Shown here: piece by piece, positions 34,901 to 42,440 of the stretch
Layout: every line of letters starts with the position of its first letter
Position numbering within the stretch: the stretch's first letter is position 1
Assembly: GCF_051958935.1 (NCBI RefSeq)
Contig: NZ_JBQCFP010000110.1
Span: forward strand, 12,219 to 76,218
Length of the DNA: 64,000 nt
From: Dokdonella_A sp051958935
Lineage (GTDB): Bacteria > Pseudomonadota > Gammaproteobacteria > Xanthomonadales > Rhodanobacteraceae
Direction of reading: 5' to 3'
Translations under genes and position numbers: made by a program
Notes under the pieces: model-generated
Told to the model about the DNA's origin: nothing
What the model saw: only the letters and a program-made list of their open reading frames with translations
Databases searched by the model: none

Positions 34901-35437
34901 ACCAACCTTGACCGCGGCGACGCCGGCGACGGGTTCGAGGTGCTTCTTGAGGTCGTCGTCGGCGAAGCGGCGCAGCTGCTTGAGGCGCGCCTCGTCGGTG
35001 TCACCCTTCGCGCTGAGGCCGAGCCGGATGATCGGGTCGGTCGACGGGTTGAAGCGCAGCAGCAGCGGCTTCTTCGCTTCCAGCGGCAGCTGCACCGTGT
35101 CGAGCTTGTCGCGCACCTCCAGGCTCGCCATGTCCATGTCGGTGCCCCAGGCGAACTCGAGCACGACGTCGGACTGGCTCGTGCGCGACACCGAATGCAC
35201 CTTGCGCACGTTCTTCACCACGCCGACCGCTTCCTCGATCGGCTGGCTGATGAGGTTCTCGATCTCGAGCGGCGCCGCGCCTTCGTAGTCGGTGCGCACC
35301 GTCAGGGTGGGATACGACAGGTCCGGCAGCAGGTTGACCTTGAGTCCGGTCAGGCCGATCAGGCCGAACAGGACCAGGGTCACGGTCATCATGCCGATCG
35401 TGACCCGCCGGCGGGTCGCGAGCTCCGGGAGATTCAC
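31904..35437 (-). CDS. RND efflux transporter with extra hydrophobic insert, first pump of the operon
   Basis: A long RND pump of 1177 residues (family about 1020-1050), with GTG start 35437 overlapping the adaptor stop (GTGA). TM1 RVTIGMMTVTLVLFGLIGLTG; proton-relay pair D402-D403 in GMVVDDSIVVLEN; VFFPLVFVQGVAGQLFRDQALT. Between TM6 and the usual TM7 region (about 491-610) lies an added segment of about 100 residues with several hydrophobic stretches and basic loops. A second low-complexity stretch rich in Gly, Ser and Thr (SSAAGAIGSGDSGSG) sits in the second periplasmic loop. Two non-identical pumps served by one adaptor recall MdtABC, whose MdtB and MdtC form a hetero-trimer. Confidence 0.87.
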   Translation of the reverse strand: MNLPELATRRRVTIGMMTVTLVLFGLIGLTGLKVNLLPDLSYPTLTVRTDYEGAAPLEIENLISQPIEEAVGVVKNVRKVHSVSRTSQSDVVLEFAWGTDMDMASLEVRDKLDTVQLPLEAKKPLLLRFNPSTDPIIRLGLSAKGDTDEARLKQLRRFADDDLKKHLEPVAGVAAVKVGGGLEDEIEVLIDQQKLARLGIDINDVNTRLKNENVNASGGRIDEGSQRFLVRTINQFRTLDEMRELLVKIDGTVPIRLKDIAEVRQGFKEREGIVRIDGHEAIELAIYKEGDANTVNVANSVKAEIERLKKTLPTDTDLSMIEDQSVFIEGALSDVKKDALIGGVLAILIIFFFLRDSWSTFIISLSLPVSLIATFFFMDQLHLSLNVMSLGGLALATGMVVDDSIVVLENIARLREQGASILEAAVRGTAEVGMAVTASTLTTVAVFFPLVFVQGVAGQLFRDQALTITFAMLTSLVVAMTLIPMLASLKGRSPLAYKDEPVQGDPLWRKTRSVLPMITWPLRKRWPAVLRWAMLVLMLPFSVLLALVYVVTLLVMFVISFIVRLFTLLGFIVFRPIGAGIGYVLKRIAAVVLWPYERAAKAYHGFLPKAIERPWPVLGFAVVALAATLALVPTLGLDLIPQLAQGRFNMTVTLPPGTPLAETDKVVDEISTRHAKDPGVESIYGVAGTGTRLDANPTESGENIARLSIALKDGGSKKVEAAEVERLRSGMTRADANVKFARPELFSFSAPLEIEIRGYDLEALAKGGQRLAGLMKDSPRFADVKSTVEGGYPEIQVHFDQDRAAALGLTTREIADRVVRKVKGEVATRYDFRDRKIDVLVRARAADRTGVEDVRNLVVGYISAKGASTGSTSSAAGAIGSGDSGSGTSGGSGNGVSETAQSSADTPVRLSAVADVIATEGPSEIHRVSQERVAIVSANLRHGDLASAVKEVEGLVANNPLAAGVKVRIGGQSEELDSSVQSLVFALGLAIFLVYLVMASQFESLLHPFVIMFSIPLAAVGAILALKLSGSAISVVVFIGLIMLVGIVVKNAIVLIDRVNQLRGAGVPKREALAQGAESRLRPIVMTTLCTLIGFAPLALGWGEGAEVRAPMALTVIGGLAVSTLLTLVVIPIVYDLLDRRGDEWYVARGERHRAKAEHVGADEDLPIEGPAQGQHA

Positions 35438-36675
35438 GAATGCGTCTCCGTCTTCGCGACCGAGGCCATCGCGTCCGGGCTCTTGGTCGCGTTGTCGAGT
35501 ACCTGCACCTCGGTGCCTTCACGCACCGCGTTGCGGCCGATCGTGATCACGCGCTCGCCGTCGGCGAGGCCGTCGCGGATCTCGATGCGGTCGCCTTCGG
35601 CGTAGCCGGTCTTGACGACGCGACGCTTGGCGACGAACGCAGGCAGCGCCGCCTTCGCGGTTTCCGCCGCGACCGCCTCGCCCGCCTTGCCCGCCTTGCC
35701 CTTCGGCACGTCCTTGCCGTCCTTCTTCTCGTCCTTCGGCGGCGCCGGCTCGATCACGAACACCGAGCTCACGCCGTCTTCCTCGACGATCGCGTTGCGC
35801 GGCACGACGAGCGCGTCATGGCGCTGGTCGTAGGTGACCTCGATACGGCCGAACATGCCGGGCTTGAGCGTCGAGGTGGTGTCGCGGAACGCGCAGGTCA
35901 CGCGGAACGTGCCGCTCGCCGCGTCGACGACCGGCGCGATGCGCGCGATCGAGCCGTCGAACGACTTGCCGCCGAGCGCGTCGACGCGCATGCGCACGGG
36001 CTGGCCGGCCTTGAGCGTGTCGAGATCACGCTCGGGCACGTTGAGCACCGCCTCGAGCGGATCGAGGTCGACGATCTGGAACAGCGCCTGGTTGAGCTGC
36101 ACGAGGTTGCCGAGCTTGACCGAGCGCTTGGCGATCACGCCGGAGATCGGCGCAACGACGCGCGTATAGGAGAGATCCAGTTGCGCGCCTTCGACGATCG
36201 CCTTCTGCGTTTCGAGGTCGTACTTGGTGCTGTCGTAGTCGGCTTTGGGCGTGATCTTGAGCGCGAAACCCTTGTCGGCCTTGTCGTAGGCGGCCTGCGC
36301 CTTCTTCAGGGTCGCCGTGGCCTGCGCGAGCTTGTTGCGCGCGGCATCGCTGTCGAGTTCGGCGAGCACCTGGCCCTTCTGCACGTGCGTGCCTTCCTCG
36401 ACGAAGAGCTTCAGCACGATGCCCGAGGTCTTGGCGACGACCTGCGCGTCGCCGACCGCCTCCAGCGTGGCCGTACCGGAGTAGTTGGCGGTGATCGTCT
36501 GATGCGAGGCCGGGGCGACTTCGACCGGGATCGAGGCCTGGGTATTGGCCTCCTTGCCCATGCCGTCGCCACCGCCGCCGCAGGCAGCCAGCAGCGCGAT
36601 CGCGGCCGCGAGGGCGGAGGTACGCAGGTAACGGAAACCGCGGGAATTGGGGGAGGCGGCGAAGTTCGGGAGCAT
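35434..36675 (-). CDS. RND efflux periplasmic adaptor lipoprotein (membrane fusion protein)
   Basis: The 413-residue adaptor starts at ATG 36675. A signal with lipobox LAAC (C32) anchors it. It has the standard order of parts: barrel-sandwich half (VVAKTSGIVLKLFVEEGTHVQKGQ), alpha-hairpin (about 110-160), second lipoyl half (YTRVVAPISGVIAKRSVKLG), beta-barrel (LEAVLNVPERDLDTLKAG) and membrane-proximal domain. A Lys/Gly/Ala-rich insertion (about 315-345, with PPKDEKKDGKDVPKGKAG) interrupts the C-terminal domain. It is the first gene of the efflux operon and would link both pumps to an outer-membrane channel; no such channel gene is in the window. Confidence 0.88.
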   Translation of the reverse strand: MLPNFAASPNSRGFRYLRTSALAAAIALLAACGGGGDGMGKEANTQASIPVEVAPASHQTITANYSGTATLEAVGDAQVVAKTSGIVLKLFVEEGTHVQKGQVLAELDSDAARNKLAQATATLKKAQAAYDKADKGFALKITPKADYDSTKYDLETQKAIVEGAQLDLSYTRVVAPISGVIAKRSVKLGNLVQLNQALFQIVDLDPLEAVLNVPERDLDTLKAGQPVRMRVDALGGKSFDGSIARIAPVVDAASGTFRVTCAFRDTTSTLKPGMFGRIEVTYDQRHDALVVPRNAIVEEDGVSSVFVIEPAPPKDEKKDGKDVPKGKAGKAGEAVAAETAKAALPAFVAKRRVVKTGYAEGDRIEIRDGLADGERVITIGRNAVREGTEVQVLDNATKSPDAMASVAKTETHS

Positions 36676-36708
36676 GGGAGTCGGCCTGGGAGGGGTTGAC
36701 TTGGTGTT

Positions 36709-36738
36709 ATAGTAGACTACATCACTATTCTAGTGCAA
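36709..36738 (-). promoter_or_regulatory. Probable efflux-operon promoter with two overlapping dyads
   Basis: Read on the minus strand, TTGCAC (36738-36733) and TACTAT (36714-36709) are spaced by 18 bp. Two palindromes fall on this promoter: CACTA-TTC-TAGTG (36723-36735) and GTAG-A-CTAC (36712-36720). This is the arrangement expected for repression by a dimeric regulator of TetR or MarR type, though no regulator gene lies beside the operon. The stretch is also strikingly AT-rich against its surroundings. Confidence 0.5.
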
Positions 36739-37049
36739 TAGCCCGGGCAGCCCGGCAGTTCGACCCGTGGTCGTGCTTCCGTGCTGCCCCGCCGTTGCAG
36801 CAGGGTGGCGATCCGTGCAGCGGATCGTGCGCCGGAACCGGCGCCGCGTCGTGAGCCGGTAGTCACGAGCGCGCGGCTTGCGGCGTTGGATGCACGAAGA
36901 AGCCGAAGCGTTGCGTGGGATGCGCACGGCCGCAGGAACACACGCGGCGCAGTTCGTGCATGCGAACGGTGGCCGGCAACGGCGGTTGGCCGCTATACTT
37001 CACAGGCTTGACGCCCGAGAAGTTCAACCAACGCCGTACCGGAACGAAA
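36739..37049. other. Intergenic region upstream of the cytochrome pair
   Basis: Open frames here are arginine/alanine-rich and lack ribosome-binding sites, so no gene is called. The region should contain the plus-strand promoter of the two small cytochrome genes, but no convincing -35/-10 pair was seen; CGCTATACTT around 36990-37000 could supply a -10 (TATACT). Confidence 0.4.
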
Positions 37050-37370
37050 ATGACCCGAGCGCCTCTGCTTGCCGCTGCCCTGCTGATCACCTCCCTGCCC
37101 TGCTTCGCCGCCGAAATAGGCGACGCGGCCGCCGGCAAAACCAAGGTTTACACCTGCTCCGGTTGCCATGGCATCCCGGGCTGGAAGAACCCGTATCCGA
37201 ACTACCATGTGCCGAAGATCGGCGGACAGAACTACGACTACCTCGTCGCGGCGTTGACCGAATACAAGAAGGGCGAGCGTGCCCACCCGACGATGCGCGC
37301 CCAGGGCGAGAGCCTGTCCGAGCAGGACATCCGCGACATCGCCACCTACCTTTCCAGCCTCACGCCCTGA
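37050..37370 (+). CDS. Small monohaem cytochrome c, class I
   Basis: A 106-residue periplasmic cytochrome: signal peptide 1-21 (FAA cleavage), haem site CSGCH (C36-H40), a likely axial Met at M82 in HPTMRAQG, and the C-terminal helix EQDIRDIATYLSSL. YPNYHVPKIGGQNYDYLVAALTEYKKGER is the usual c4/c5-type loop. It is followed after 16 bp by a paralogous single-haem gene. The pair look like a split or unfused version of a diheme c4, and could feed electrons to terminal oxidases. Confidence 0.85.
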   Translation: MTRAPLLAAALLITSLPCFAAEIGDAAAGKTKVYTCSGCHGIPGWKNPYPNYHVPKIGGQNYDYLVAALTEYKKGERAHPTMRAQGESLSEQDIRDIATYLSSLTP

Positions 37371-37386
37371 GACAGGACCGCACGAG

Positions 37387-37737
37387 ATGAAGCGTTTCAC
37401 CGCATCGCTGTTGATCACGACGCTCGCCGCCTGTGCGACGCCCGCCTTCGCCAAGGGCGACATCGAGGCCGGCAAGGCCAAATCCGTGCCGTGCCAGGCC
37501 TGCCATGGCGCCGACGGCAACGCTGCCGATCCGCAATATCCGCGCCTCGCCGGCCAGTATCACGACTACCTCGAACGCGCGCTGCGCGAGTACAAGACCG
37601 GGGAACGCAAGAACCCGATCATGGCGGGCTTCGCGACGACGCTGTCGGAGGAAGACATCGTCAACGTGTCCGCCTATTTCGCCAGCCTTCCGGGCAGCAA
37701 GCTCACCGATCTGCACAACAAGGTGCAGGGCGACTGA
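37387..37737 (+). CDS. Small monohaem cytochrome c, second of a tandem pair
   Basis: The 116-residue product has a signal peptide (1-22), haem site CQACH (C36-H40), the loop PQYPRLAGQYHDYLERALREYKTGER, an axial-Met candidate M79 in NPIMAGFA and a final helix SEEDIVNVSAYFASL. It aligns with its upstream neighbour over most of its length, so the two probably arose by duplication. LAAC near residue 16 resembles a lipobox, but the stronger cleavage site is AFA at 20-22. A hairpin terminator follows directly. Confidence 0.85.
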   Translation: MKRFTASLLITTLAACATPAFAKGDIEAGKAKSVPCQACHGADGNAADPQYPRLAGQYHDYLERALREYKTGERKNPIMAGFATTLSEEDIVNVSAYFASLPGSKLTDLHNKVQGD

Positions 37738-37744
37738 TCCATGC

Positions 37745-37767
37745 GGGTGCGGCGTGATGCCGCGCCC
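37745..37767 (+). terminator. Hairpin terminator after the cytochrome pair
   Basis: GGGTGCGGC (37745-37753) pairs with GCCGCGCCC (37759-37767), nine pairs including one G-U, around a GTGAT loop, 8 bp after the stop. It is followed by TTGCG, a poor T-tract. Confidence 0.5.
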
Positions 37768-37848
37768 TTGCGTGTGAGGGGCGTTGTTCCACCCCGCATT
37801 TCTTTCGCCGCAGGTTCGCCGCGCGACCATCCGGCGCGCGGCCACGCT

Positions 37849-38445
37849 TCAGGCGTTCGCCTGCCGCTTGTAGTACGGCGTGCTGCCGCTCGCATGATCG
37901 GTCGCGTCGGCGACGCCGGTCACCTCGGGTACGCGCGCCTTGAGCGTCTGCTCGACACCACCGCGCAAGGTCTTGTCGACCATCCCGCAACCATGGCAAC
38001 CGCCGCCGAATTGCAGCACGACGATGCCGTCGGCGGTCACTTCGCGCAGGCCGACGCGGCCGCCGTGCGAGGCGAGCTGCGGATTGATCTCGCTCTCGAT
38101 CACGTAGCGCACGCGCTCGACCACGCTCGCGTCCTCGCCCGGCACGCTGCCGCGCAGCGCCGGCGCGCGGATCGTCAACTCGCCACCGGTTGCACTTCGC
38201 GCGAAGTCGATCGTCGCGCCGTCCAGGAACGGCACGCTGTGCGCATCGACGAACAGCGAGAAGCCGTCGCATTCGACTTCCCACTCGCTGCCGTCGCGAT
38301 CGCCCGGCTCGCTGAACTCGAGCTGGCAATCGCCCTTCGGCGTCCCTGCATCGACCGCGACGACGCGGATGCCGAGTCCCGGCAGCGCCTGTTGCTCGAC
38401 CAGCTTGCGGAAATGCTCCTGCGCGGAAGCCGACAACGAAATCAT
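37849..38445 (-). CDS. nfuA: Fe-S cluster carrier protein NfuA
   Basis: The 198-residue protein joins two modules. Residues 1-95 are a degenerate A-type (IscA/HesB-like) domain that has lost its cysteines and helps target recognition. Residues about 105-180 are a NifU-like C-terminal domain with the cluster-binding pair C150 and C153 in GGGCHGCGMVDKTL. NfuA delivers 4Fe-4S clusters to client enzymes in the cytoplasm, notably under oxidative or iron stress. ATG 38445 follows AGGA at 9 bp. The upstream region carries an IscR-like sequence. Confidence 0.93.
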   Translation of the reverse strand: MISLSASAQEHFRKLVEQQALPGLGIRVVAVDAGTPKGDCQLEFSEPGDRDGSEWEVECDGFSLFVDAHSVPFLDGATIDFARSATGGELTIRAPALRGSVPGEDASVVERVRYVIESEINPQLASHGGRVGLREVTADGIVVLQFGGGCHGCGMVDKTLRGGVEQTLKARVPEVTGVADATDHASGSTPYYKRQANA

Positions 38446-38535
38446 GATGCGTGTCCTGCCCGAATGCTCTGCTCTCGATGAAAAGTGCGGCCAGCGACGA
38501 CCGCTCCGTCTTTCGCGGACAGGACGTCCGCAAAA

Positions 38536-38560
38536 ATACCGTACCAGTTTAGTACTGAAT
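38536..38560 (-). promoter_or_regulatory. IscR type-1-like box upstream of nfuA
   Basis: On the minus strand the sequence ACTAAACTGGTACGGTAT (38553-38536) resembles the right half of the type-1 IscR box (ACTAnTTnnnTCGGGTAT). It lies 91 bp upstream of the nfuA start, in an AT-rich patch between the divergent genes nfuA and phhB. IscR control of Fe-S biogenesis genes is well established; whether it acts here is inference from similarity. Confidence 0.35.
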
Positions 38561-38626
38561 TGACCCGCCGTCATCCGCCTATACTCGAACCACCCTCTTC
38601 CCACCCTCTTCGAACGGATATTCGAC

Positions 38627-38974
38627 ATGACCATTTCGATCGAATCACTGCGCGCCGCGCACTGCGTGCCACGCAAGGGCAAGGAGGCCGGCCTCAACGC
38701 CGCCGGCATCAACGACGCGCTCGCCGCGCTGCCCGGCTGGGAACGCACCGCCGACGGCAAAGGCCTCCGCAAGGAATTTCGCTTCCCCGACTATTTCCGC
38801 ACGATGGCCTTCGTCAACGCCGTCGCCTCGGTCGCGCACCGCGAGGATCATCACCCCGACCTCGAAGTCCACTACGACCGATGCGTCGTGCACTACTCGA
38901 CGCACGACGTCGGCGGGCTTTCGCTCAACGATTTCATCTGCGCGGCACGGGTGGACGACCTGCGCGTGGAGTGA
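38627..38974 (+). CDS. phhB: Pterin-4a-carbinolamine dehydratase
   Basis: A 115-residue enzyme that dehydrates 4a-hydroxytetrahydropterin and so recycles the cofactor of phenylalanine hydroxylase. The PCD signature is clear: PGWERTADGKGLRKEFRFPDY, then FRTMAFVNAVASVAHREDHH and PDLEVHYDRCVVHYSTHDV, with the catalytic histidine triplet (HH of EDHH and the later H). Phenylalanine hydroxylase itself is not in the window. In some bacteria the gene also supports molybdopterin-like metabolism. It is divergent from nfuA. Confidence 0.92.
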   Translation: MTISIESLRAAHCVPRKGKEAGLNAAGINDALAALPGWERTADGKGLRKEFRFPDYFRTMAFVNAVASVAHREDHHPDLEVHYDRCVVHYSTHDVGGLSLNDFICAARVDDLRVE

Positions 38975-39072
38975 GCTGCATCCGGAACGCACCCGCGTGC
39001 GTAGAGAGGACATTCCCGCCGACTCCGACCGATGACGAGCGATCCGGCTTCCTCCTGCAGAGCGACCTTCGC

Positions 39073-40479
39073 ATGACCGTCGCGCTGGTCTGGTTCCGCC
39101 GCGACCTGCGCCTCGCCGACAATCCCGCGCTGTCGGCGGCTCTCGCTTCGCACGAGCGCGTCGTTCCCGTATACGTTCATGCACCACGCGAGGAGGCACC
39201 CTGGTCGCCGGGTGCAGCGAGCCGCTGGTGGCTGCATCGTTCGCTCGCGGCACTCGATCGTGACCTTCGATCGCGCGGTTCCGCGCTGCACGTGCACGAG
39301 GGCGACAGCCTGGCGACCTTGCGCTGCCTCGCCGCTGCAACCGACGCGCGCGCGGTCTACTGGAACCGCGTGTACGAGCCCGCGCCGCTCGCCCGCGACC
39401 TGCGCGTGGAGCAGGCGCTACGCGCCGTCGGTGTCCATACCAGGAGCTTCAACGCAGCGCTGTTGTGCGAACCGTGGGAGATCACCACGGCATCGAACGC
39501 TCCGTATCGCGTCTTTACGCCGTATTGGCGCAACCTGCGTGCGCGCCTGCAGCCACGCCCGCCCCTGCCTGCACCGAAACACCTGCCGACGTCCGCCGTC
39601 GCGACGTCGACGATCGAGGCGCTGGGATTGCTGCCGCGCATCCGCTGGGACGCCGGCTTGGACGCCCTCTGGCGCCCCGGCGAAGCCGGCGCCGAGGCCG
39701 CGTTGCAGCGCTTCCTCGACGAAGCGATCGGCGACTACGGCGCCGCGCGCGATCTGCCGTCGATATCGGGCACCTCGCGCCTGTCGCCGCACCTGCACTT
39801 CGGCGAGATATCGCCGATGCGCATTGCGTGGGAACTCGAACGCGCGCGCAGCGACGGCAAGGAACGTTTCCTGCGCGAGCTCGGCTGGCGCGAGTTCTCG
39901 CATCATCTGCTGTTCCACTTCCCGGACAGCACCGACCACAACCTCAATCCCGCGTTCGACCGGTATCCGTGGGCGCGCATCGCGCCGCGCCGGCTGCGCC
40001 GCTGGCAGCAGGGCCGAACCGGCATCCCGATCGTCGACGCCGGCATGCGCGAACTCTGGGCCACGGGTTGGATGCACAACCGCGTGCGCATGCTCGTTGC
40101 GTCATTCCTTACCAAGAACCTGCGCCATCACTGGCTGCACGGCGCGCGCTGGTTCTGGGATACCCTCGTCGACGCCGATCTGGCCAACAACACGCAGGGC
40201 TGGCAGTGGACGGCCGGAACCGGCGTCGACGCGGCGCCGTATTTCCGCATTTTCAACCCCGTCACGCAGGGCGAGCGATTCGACGCCGACGGGAACTACG
40301 TGCGCCGCTGGGTGCCGGAACTCGCCGCGTTCGACGCGCGCTCGATCCATCGGCCGTGGACCGATCCTGCGGCGCTCCGGCGCAGCGGCTATCCGACACC
40401 GCTGATCGACCTCGCGGCCAGCCGCACCGCGGCGCTCGAGGGCTACCAAAGTCTGCGCCACGCGAACGGCGCCAGCTGA
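39073..40479 (+). CDS. phrB: Deoxyribodipyrimidine photolyase (CPD photolyase, class I)
   Basis: The 468-residue flavoprotein repairs cyclobutane pyrimidine dimers using blue light. The N-terminal Rossmann-like antenna domain opens TVALVWFRRDLRLADNPAL. The C-terminal FAD domain has GTSRLSPHLHFGEIS, ELGWREFSHHLLFHFP, the block GIPIVDAGMRELWATGWMHNR, and WQWTAGTGVDAAPYFRIFNP, which contains FAD-binding Asn/Asp residues and tryptophans of the electron chain. It precedes the RpoE/ChrR lipid-stress cluster. In Rhodobacter a photolyase gene belongs to the same sigma-E regulon, so the proximity is probably functional. Confidence 0.93.
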   Translation: MTVALVWFRRDLRLADNPALSAALASHERVVPVYVHAPREEAPWSPGAASRWWLHRSLAALDRDLRSRGSALHVHEGDSLATLRCLAAATDARAVYWNRVYEPAPLARDLRVEQALRAVGVHTRSFNAALLCEPWEITTASNAPYRVFTPYWRNLRARLQPRPPLPAPKHLPTSAVATSTIEALGLLPRIRWDAGLDALWRPGEAGAEAALQRFLDEAIGDYGAARDLPSISGTSRLSPHLHFGEISPMRIAWELERARSDGKERFLRELGWREFSHHLLFHFPDSTDHNLNPAFDRYPWARIAPRRLRRWQQGRTGIPIVDAGMRELWATGWMHNRVRMLVASFLTKNLRHHWLHGARWFWDTLVDADLANNTQGWQWTAGTGVDAAPYFRIFNPVTQGERFDADGNYVRRWVPELAAFDARSIHRPWTDPAALRRSGYPTPLIDLAASRTAALEGYQSLRHANGAS

Positions 40480-40524
40480 ATCGCCCCTGCATCCGGACGC
40501 CGCTGCACTGCGTATCGCCGGACC

Positions 40525-41373
40525 ATGAATCCTCATGTCGGCAACGCGCGATTGCGGGCATCACTGTATCGCGCGCCCTCGCACGCCGTGCGGGCAATCC
40601 TCGCGGGCGCGATGCTCCCGGCGGCGCTTCTCCTCACGCGCGCGACGGCATCGCCTGACGTCGACGTAAAGCGATACGAGGGTCGCGCGTATGGCGCCGA
40701 CGGTGCCGCACTCCTTTACCGGGAAACCCATTGGCTCTATCGCGACAACGGCGTCGCGACACGCCTGGTCCTCTACAGCTGTCCGGACGGGCCACCGTTC
40801 GCGCGGAAGACCCTGCGCGACACCGGCGGCGCCAGCCGCCCCGACTTTGACTTCATCGACGGTCGCGACGGCCACCGTGAGGGCGCGCGCCGATCGCAAG
40901 GAGGCCACGAGATCTACTTGCAGGAGCGCGCCGGCACGCCTGTCCGTACGCGGCAGTTCTCCTCGGCACCGGACGTCGTCGTCGACGCCGGGTTCGACGC
41001 ATACATCAGGTCGCGCTGGAACTCCTTCGCGCCAGGCACGGACCTCGGTGTGCGCCTGCTTCTGCCCAGCCGTCTTGCCGCTGTCGACGTTCGCGTGCGC
41101 GACGAAACCACGGACGCCGATCGCGTGCTGCACCAGCGACGCCTGAAGGTGCGACTCGACGCCTGGTACGGGTTTGCCCTGCCCGCAATGTCGCTCGTCT
41201 ACGACGACGACCGCGTGCTGCGCGAGTTCCGCGGCATCGGCACCATCCGTGACGAACACGGGCGCCATCAGGAGATGGTGATCCGCTTTCCGCGCGAATT
41301 GTCCGCGTCGGCCGCGAGCGAGGCCGAGCTCGTTGCAGCACAGCGCGTCGAACTGAGCGGGCATTGCCCATGA
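40525..41373 (+). CDS. Exported protein of unknown function in the RpoE/ChrR cluster
   Basis: A 282-residue protein with a signal peptide (about 20-43, ending ATAS). The mature part is beta-rich, with KRYEGRAYGADGAALLYRETHW at the start, ARKTLRDTGGASRPDFDFIDG, then an Arg-rich middle and YGFALPAMSLVYDDDRVLREFRG. I do not recognise a named family. Similar exported proteins occur beside cyclopropane-fatty-acid and photolyase genes in other gammaproteobacteria, as far as I recall, so membership of the oxidative-lipid cluster is likely. It begins 45 bp after phrB on the same strand. Confidence 0.65.
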   Translation: MNPHVGNARLRASLYRAPSHAVRAILAGAMLPAALLLTRATASPDVDVKRYEGRAYGADGAALLYRETHWLYRDNGVATRLVLYSCPDGPPFARKTLRDTGGASRPDFDFIDGRDGHREGARRSQGGHEIYLQERAGTPVRTRQFSSAPDVVVDAGFDAYIRSRWNSFAPGTDLGVRLLLPSRLAAVDVRVRDETTDADRVLHQRRLKVRLDAWYGFALPAMSLVYDDDRVLREFRGIGTIRDEHGRHQEMVIRFPRELSASAASEAELVAAQRVELSGHCP

Positions 41374-41485
41374 CGATGACCGGCCCGCCGTTCGGTGACG
41401 AACCCGTCCTGCCGCGGCTTGCCGGGCGCATCCGATCGCCGCTCCCGTCCGTACGAAGGGCATCGAAACGGGGCGGGAGCGCATA

Positions 41486-42439
41486 GTGGCGCAGTCATGG
41501 TCGGAAGCTCGTCACCGCCGCGCGGCAGCCGTTCGTTCACTGCGCGCCTGGTTCGACGGTGGCGCTTGGTCCGCGCATGCCTCGGATGACGCGCAGCGCA
41601 TCGACTGGCTGCGTGCCCTGCCTTTCGTCGCGATGCACCTCGCGTGCTTGGGCGTGTTCGCCGTCGGCGCGTCGCCAGTGGCCGTGTGGACGGCCATCGC
41701 GCTGTATGCCGTGCGCATGTTCGCGATCACCGCGTTCTACCACCGCTACTTCTCGCACCGGACATTCGAAGCATCGCGCCCGGTGCAGTTCCTGTTCGCG
41801 TTCATCGGCGCAACGTCCGCGCAACGCGGCCCGCTGTGGTGGGCCGCGCACCACCGCGACCACCATCGTCACGCGGACACCGTGCTGGATCCGCATTCGC
41901 CGCGCGTGCACGGGTTCCTGTGGAGCCACGCCGGCTGGTTCCTCACGCCCCGTGCGTTCCGCACCGCCGACGAACGCATTGGCGACTTCGCGGCGTATCC
42001 CGAGTTGCGCTGGCTTGATCGCTACGACATAGCCGCTCCCGTCGCGCTTGCGTCGGCGCTGTACCTGGCCGGCGTACTCCTGCAAGCGTGCGCGCCCGAA
42101 TGGGGCACCAACGGCGCGCAGATGCTCGTATGGGGATTCTTCGTCTCGACGACGGCGTTGTTCCACGCCACCGTGACGATCAACTCGCTCGCCCATCGCT
42201 TCGGCACTCGGCGCTATGCGACACGTGACGACAGCCGAAACAACGGTTTCCTCGCCCTGCTCACGTTCGGCGAAGGCTGGCACAACAATCATCACTTCTT
42301 TCCCGGATCGGCCCGGCAGGGATTCCGCTGGTGGGAAGTGGACCCCACCTGGTACGGCCTGCGGCTGCTTGCGGCAATGGGGGTGGTGCGCGGCCTCAAG
42401 CCCGTGCCCGATTGGGTGCTCGCGAAGGGAGCGCGCTGA
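41486..42439 (+). CDS. Membrane fatty-acid desaturase (acyl-CoA desaturase type)
   Basis: This 317-residue di-iron membrane enzyme starts at GTG 41486 with GGGAG upstream. The three histidine boxes are complete: HRYFSH (86-91), HHRDHH (122-127) and HNNHH (around 266-270). Pairs of membrane helices precede and follow the second box. Such enzymes introduce a cis double bond, usually delta-9, into acyl chains using O2 and a ferredoxin or cytochrome b5 donor. Set just before a flavin oxidase and two cyclopropane-synthase-type methyltransferases, it probably works on the same membrane lipids. The next gene begins after 1 bp. Confidence 0.9.
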   Translation: MAQSWSEARHRRAAAVRSLRAWFDGGAWSAHASDDAQRIDWLRALPFVAMHLACLGVFAVGASPVAVWTAIALYAVRMFAITAFYHRYFSHRTFEASRPVQFLFAFIGATSAQRGPLWWAAHHRDHHRHADTVLDPHSPRVHGFLWSHAGWFLTPRAFRTADERIGDFAAYPELRWLDRYDIAAPVALASALYLAGVLLQACAPEWGTNGAQMLVWGFFVSTTALFHATVTINSLAHRFGTRRYATRDDSRNNGFLALLTFGEGWHNNHHFFPGSARQGFRWWEVDPTWYGLRLLAAMGVVRGLKPVPDWVLAKGAR

Positions 42440-42440
42440 C

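Noticed and set aside
31901..35605. A second plus-strand frame of over 1200 codons
   Set aside because: Same reason: antisense shadow of the first RND pump, low-complexity and without a start site.
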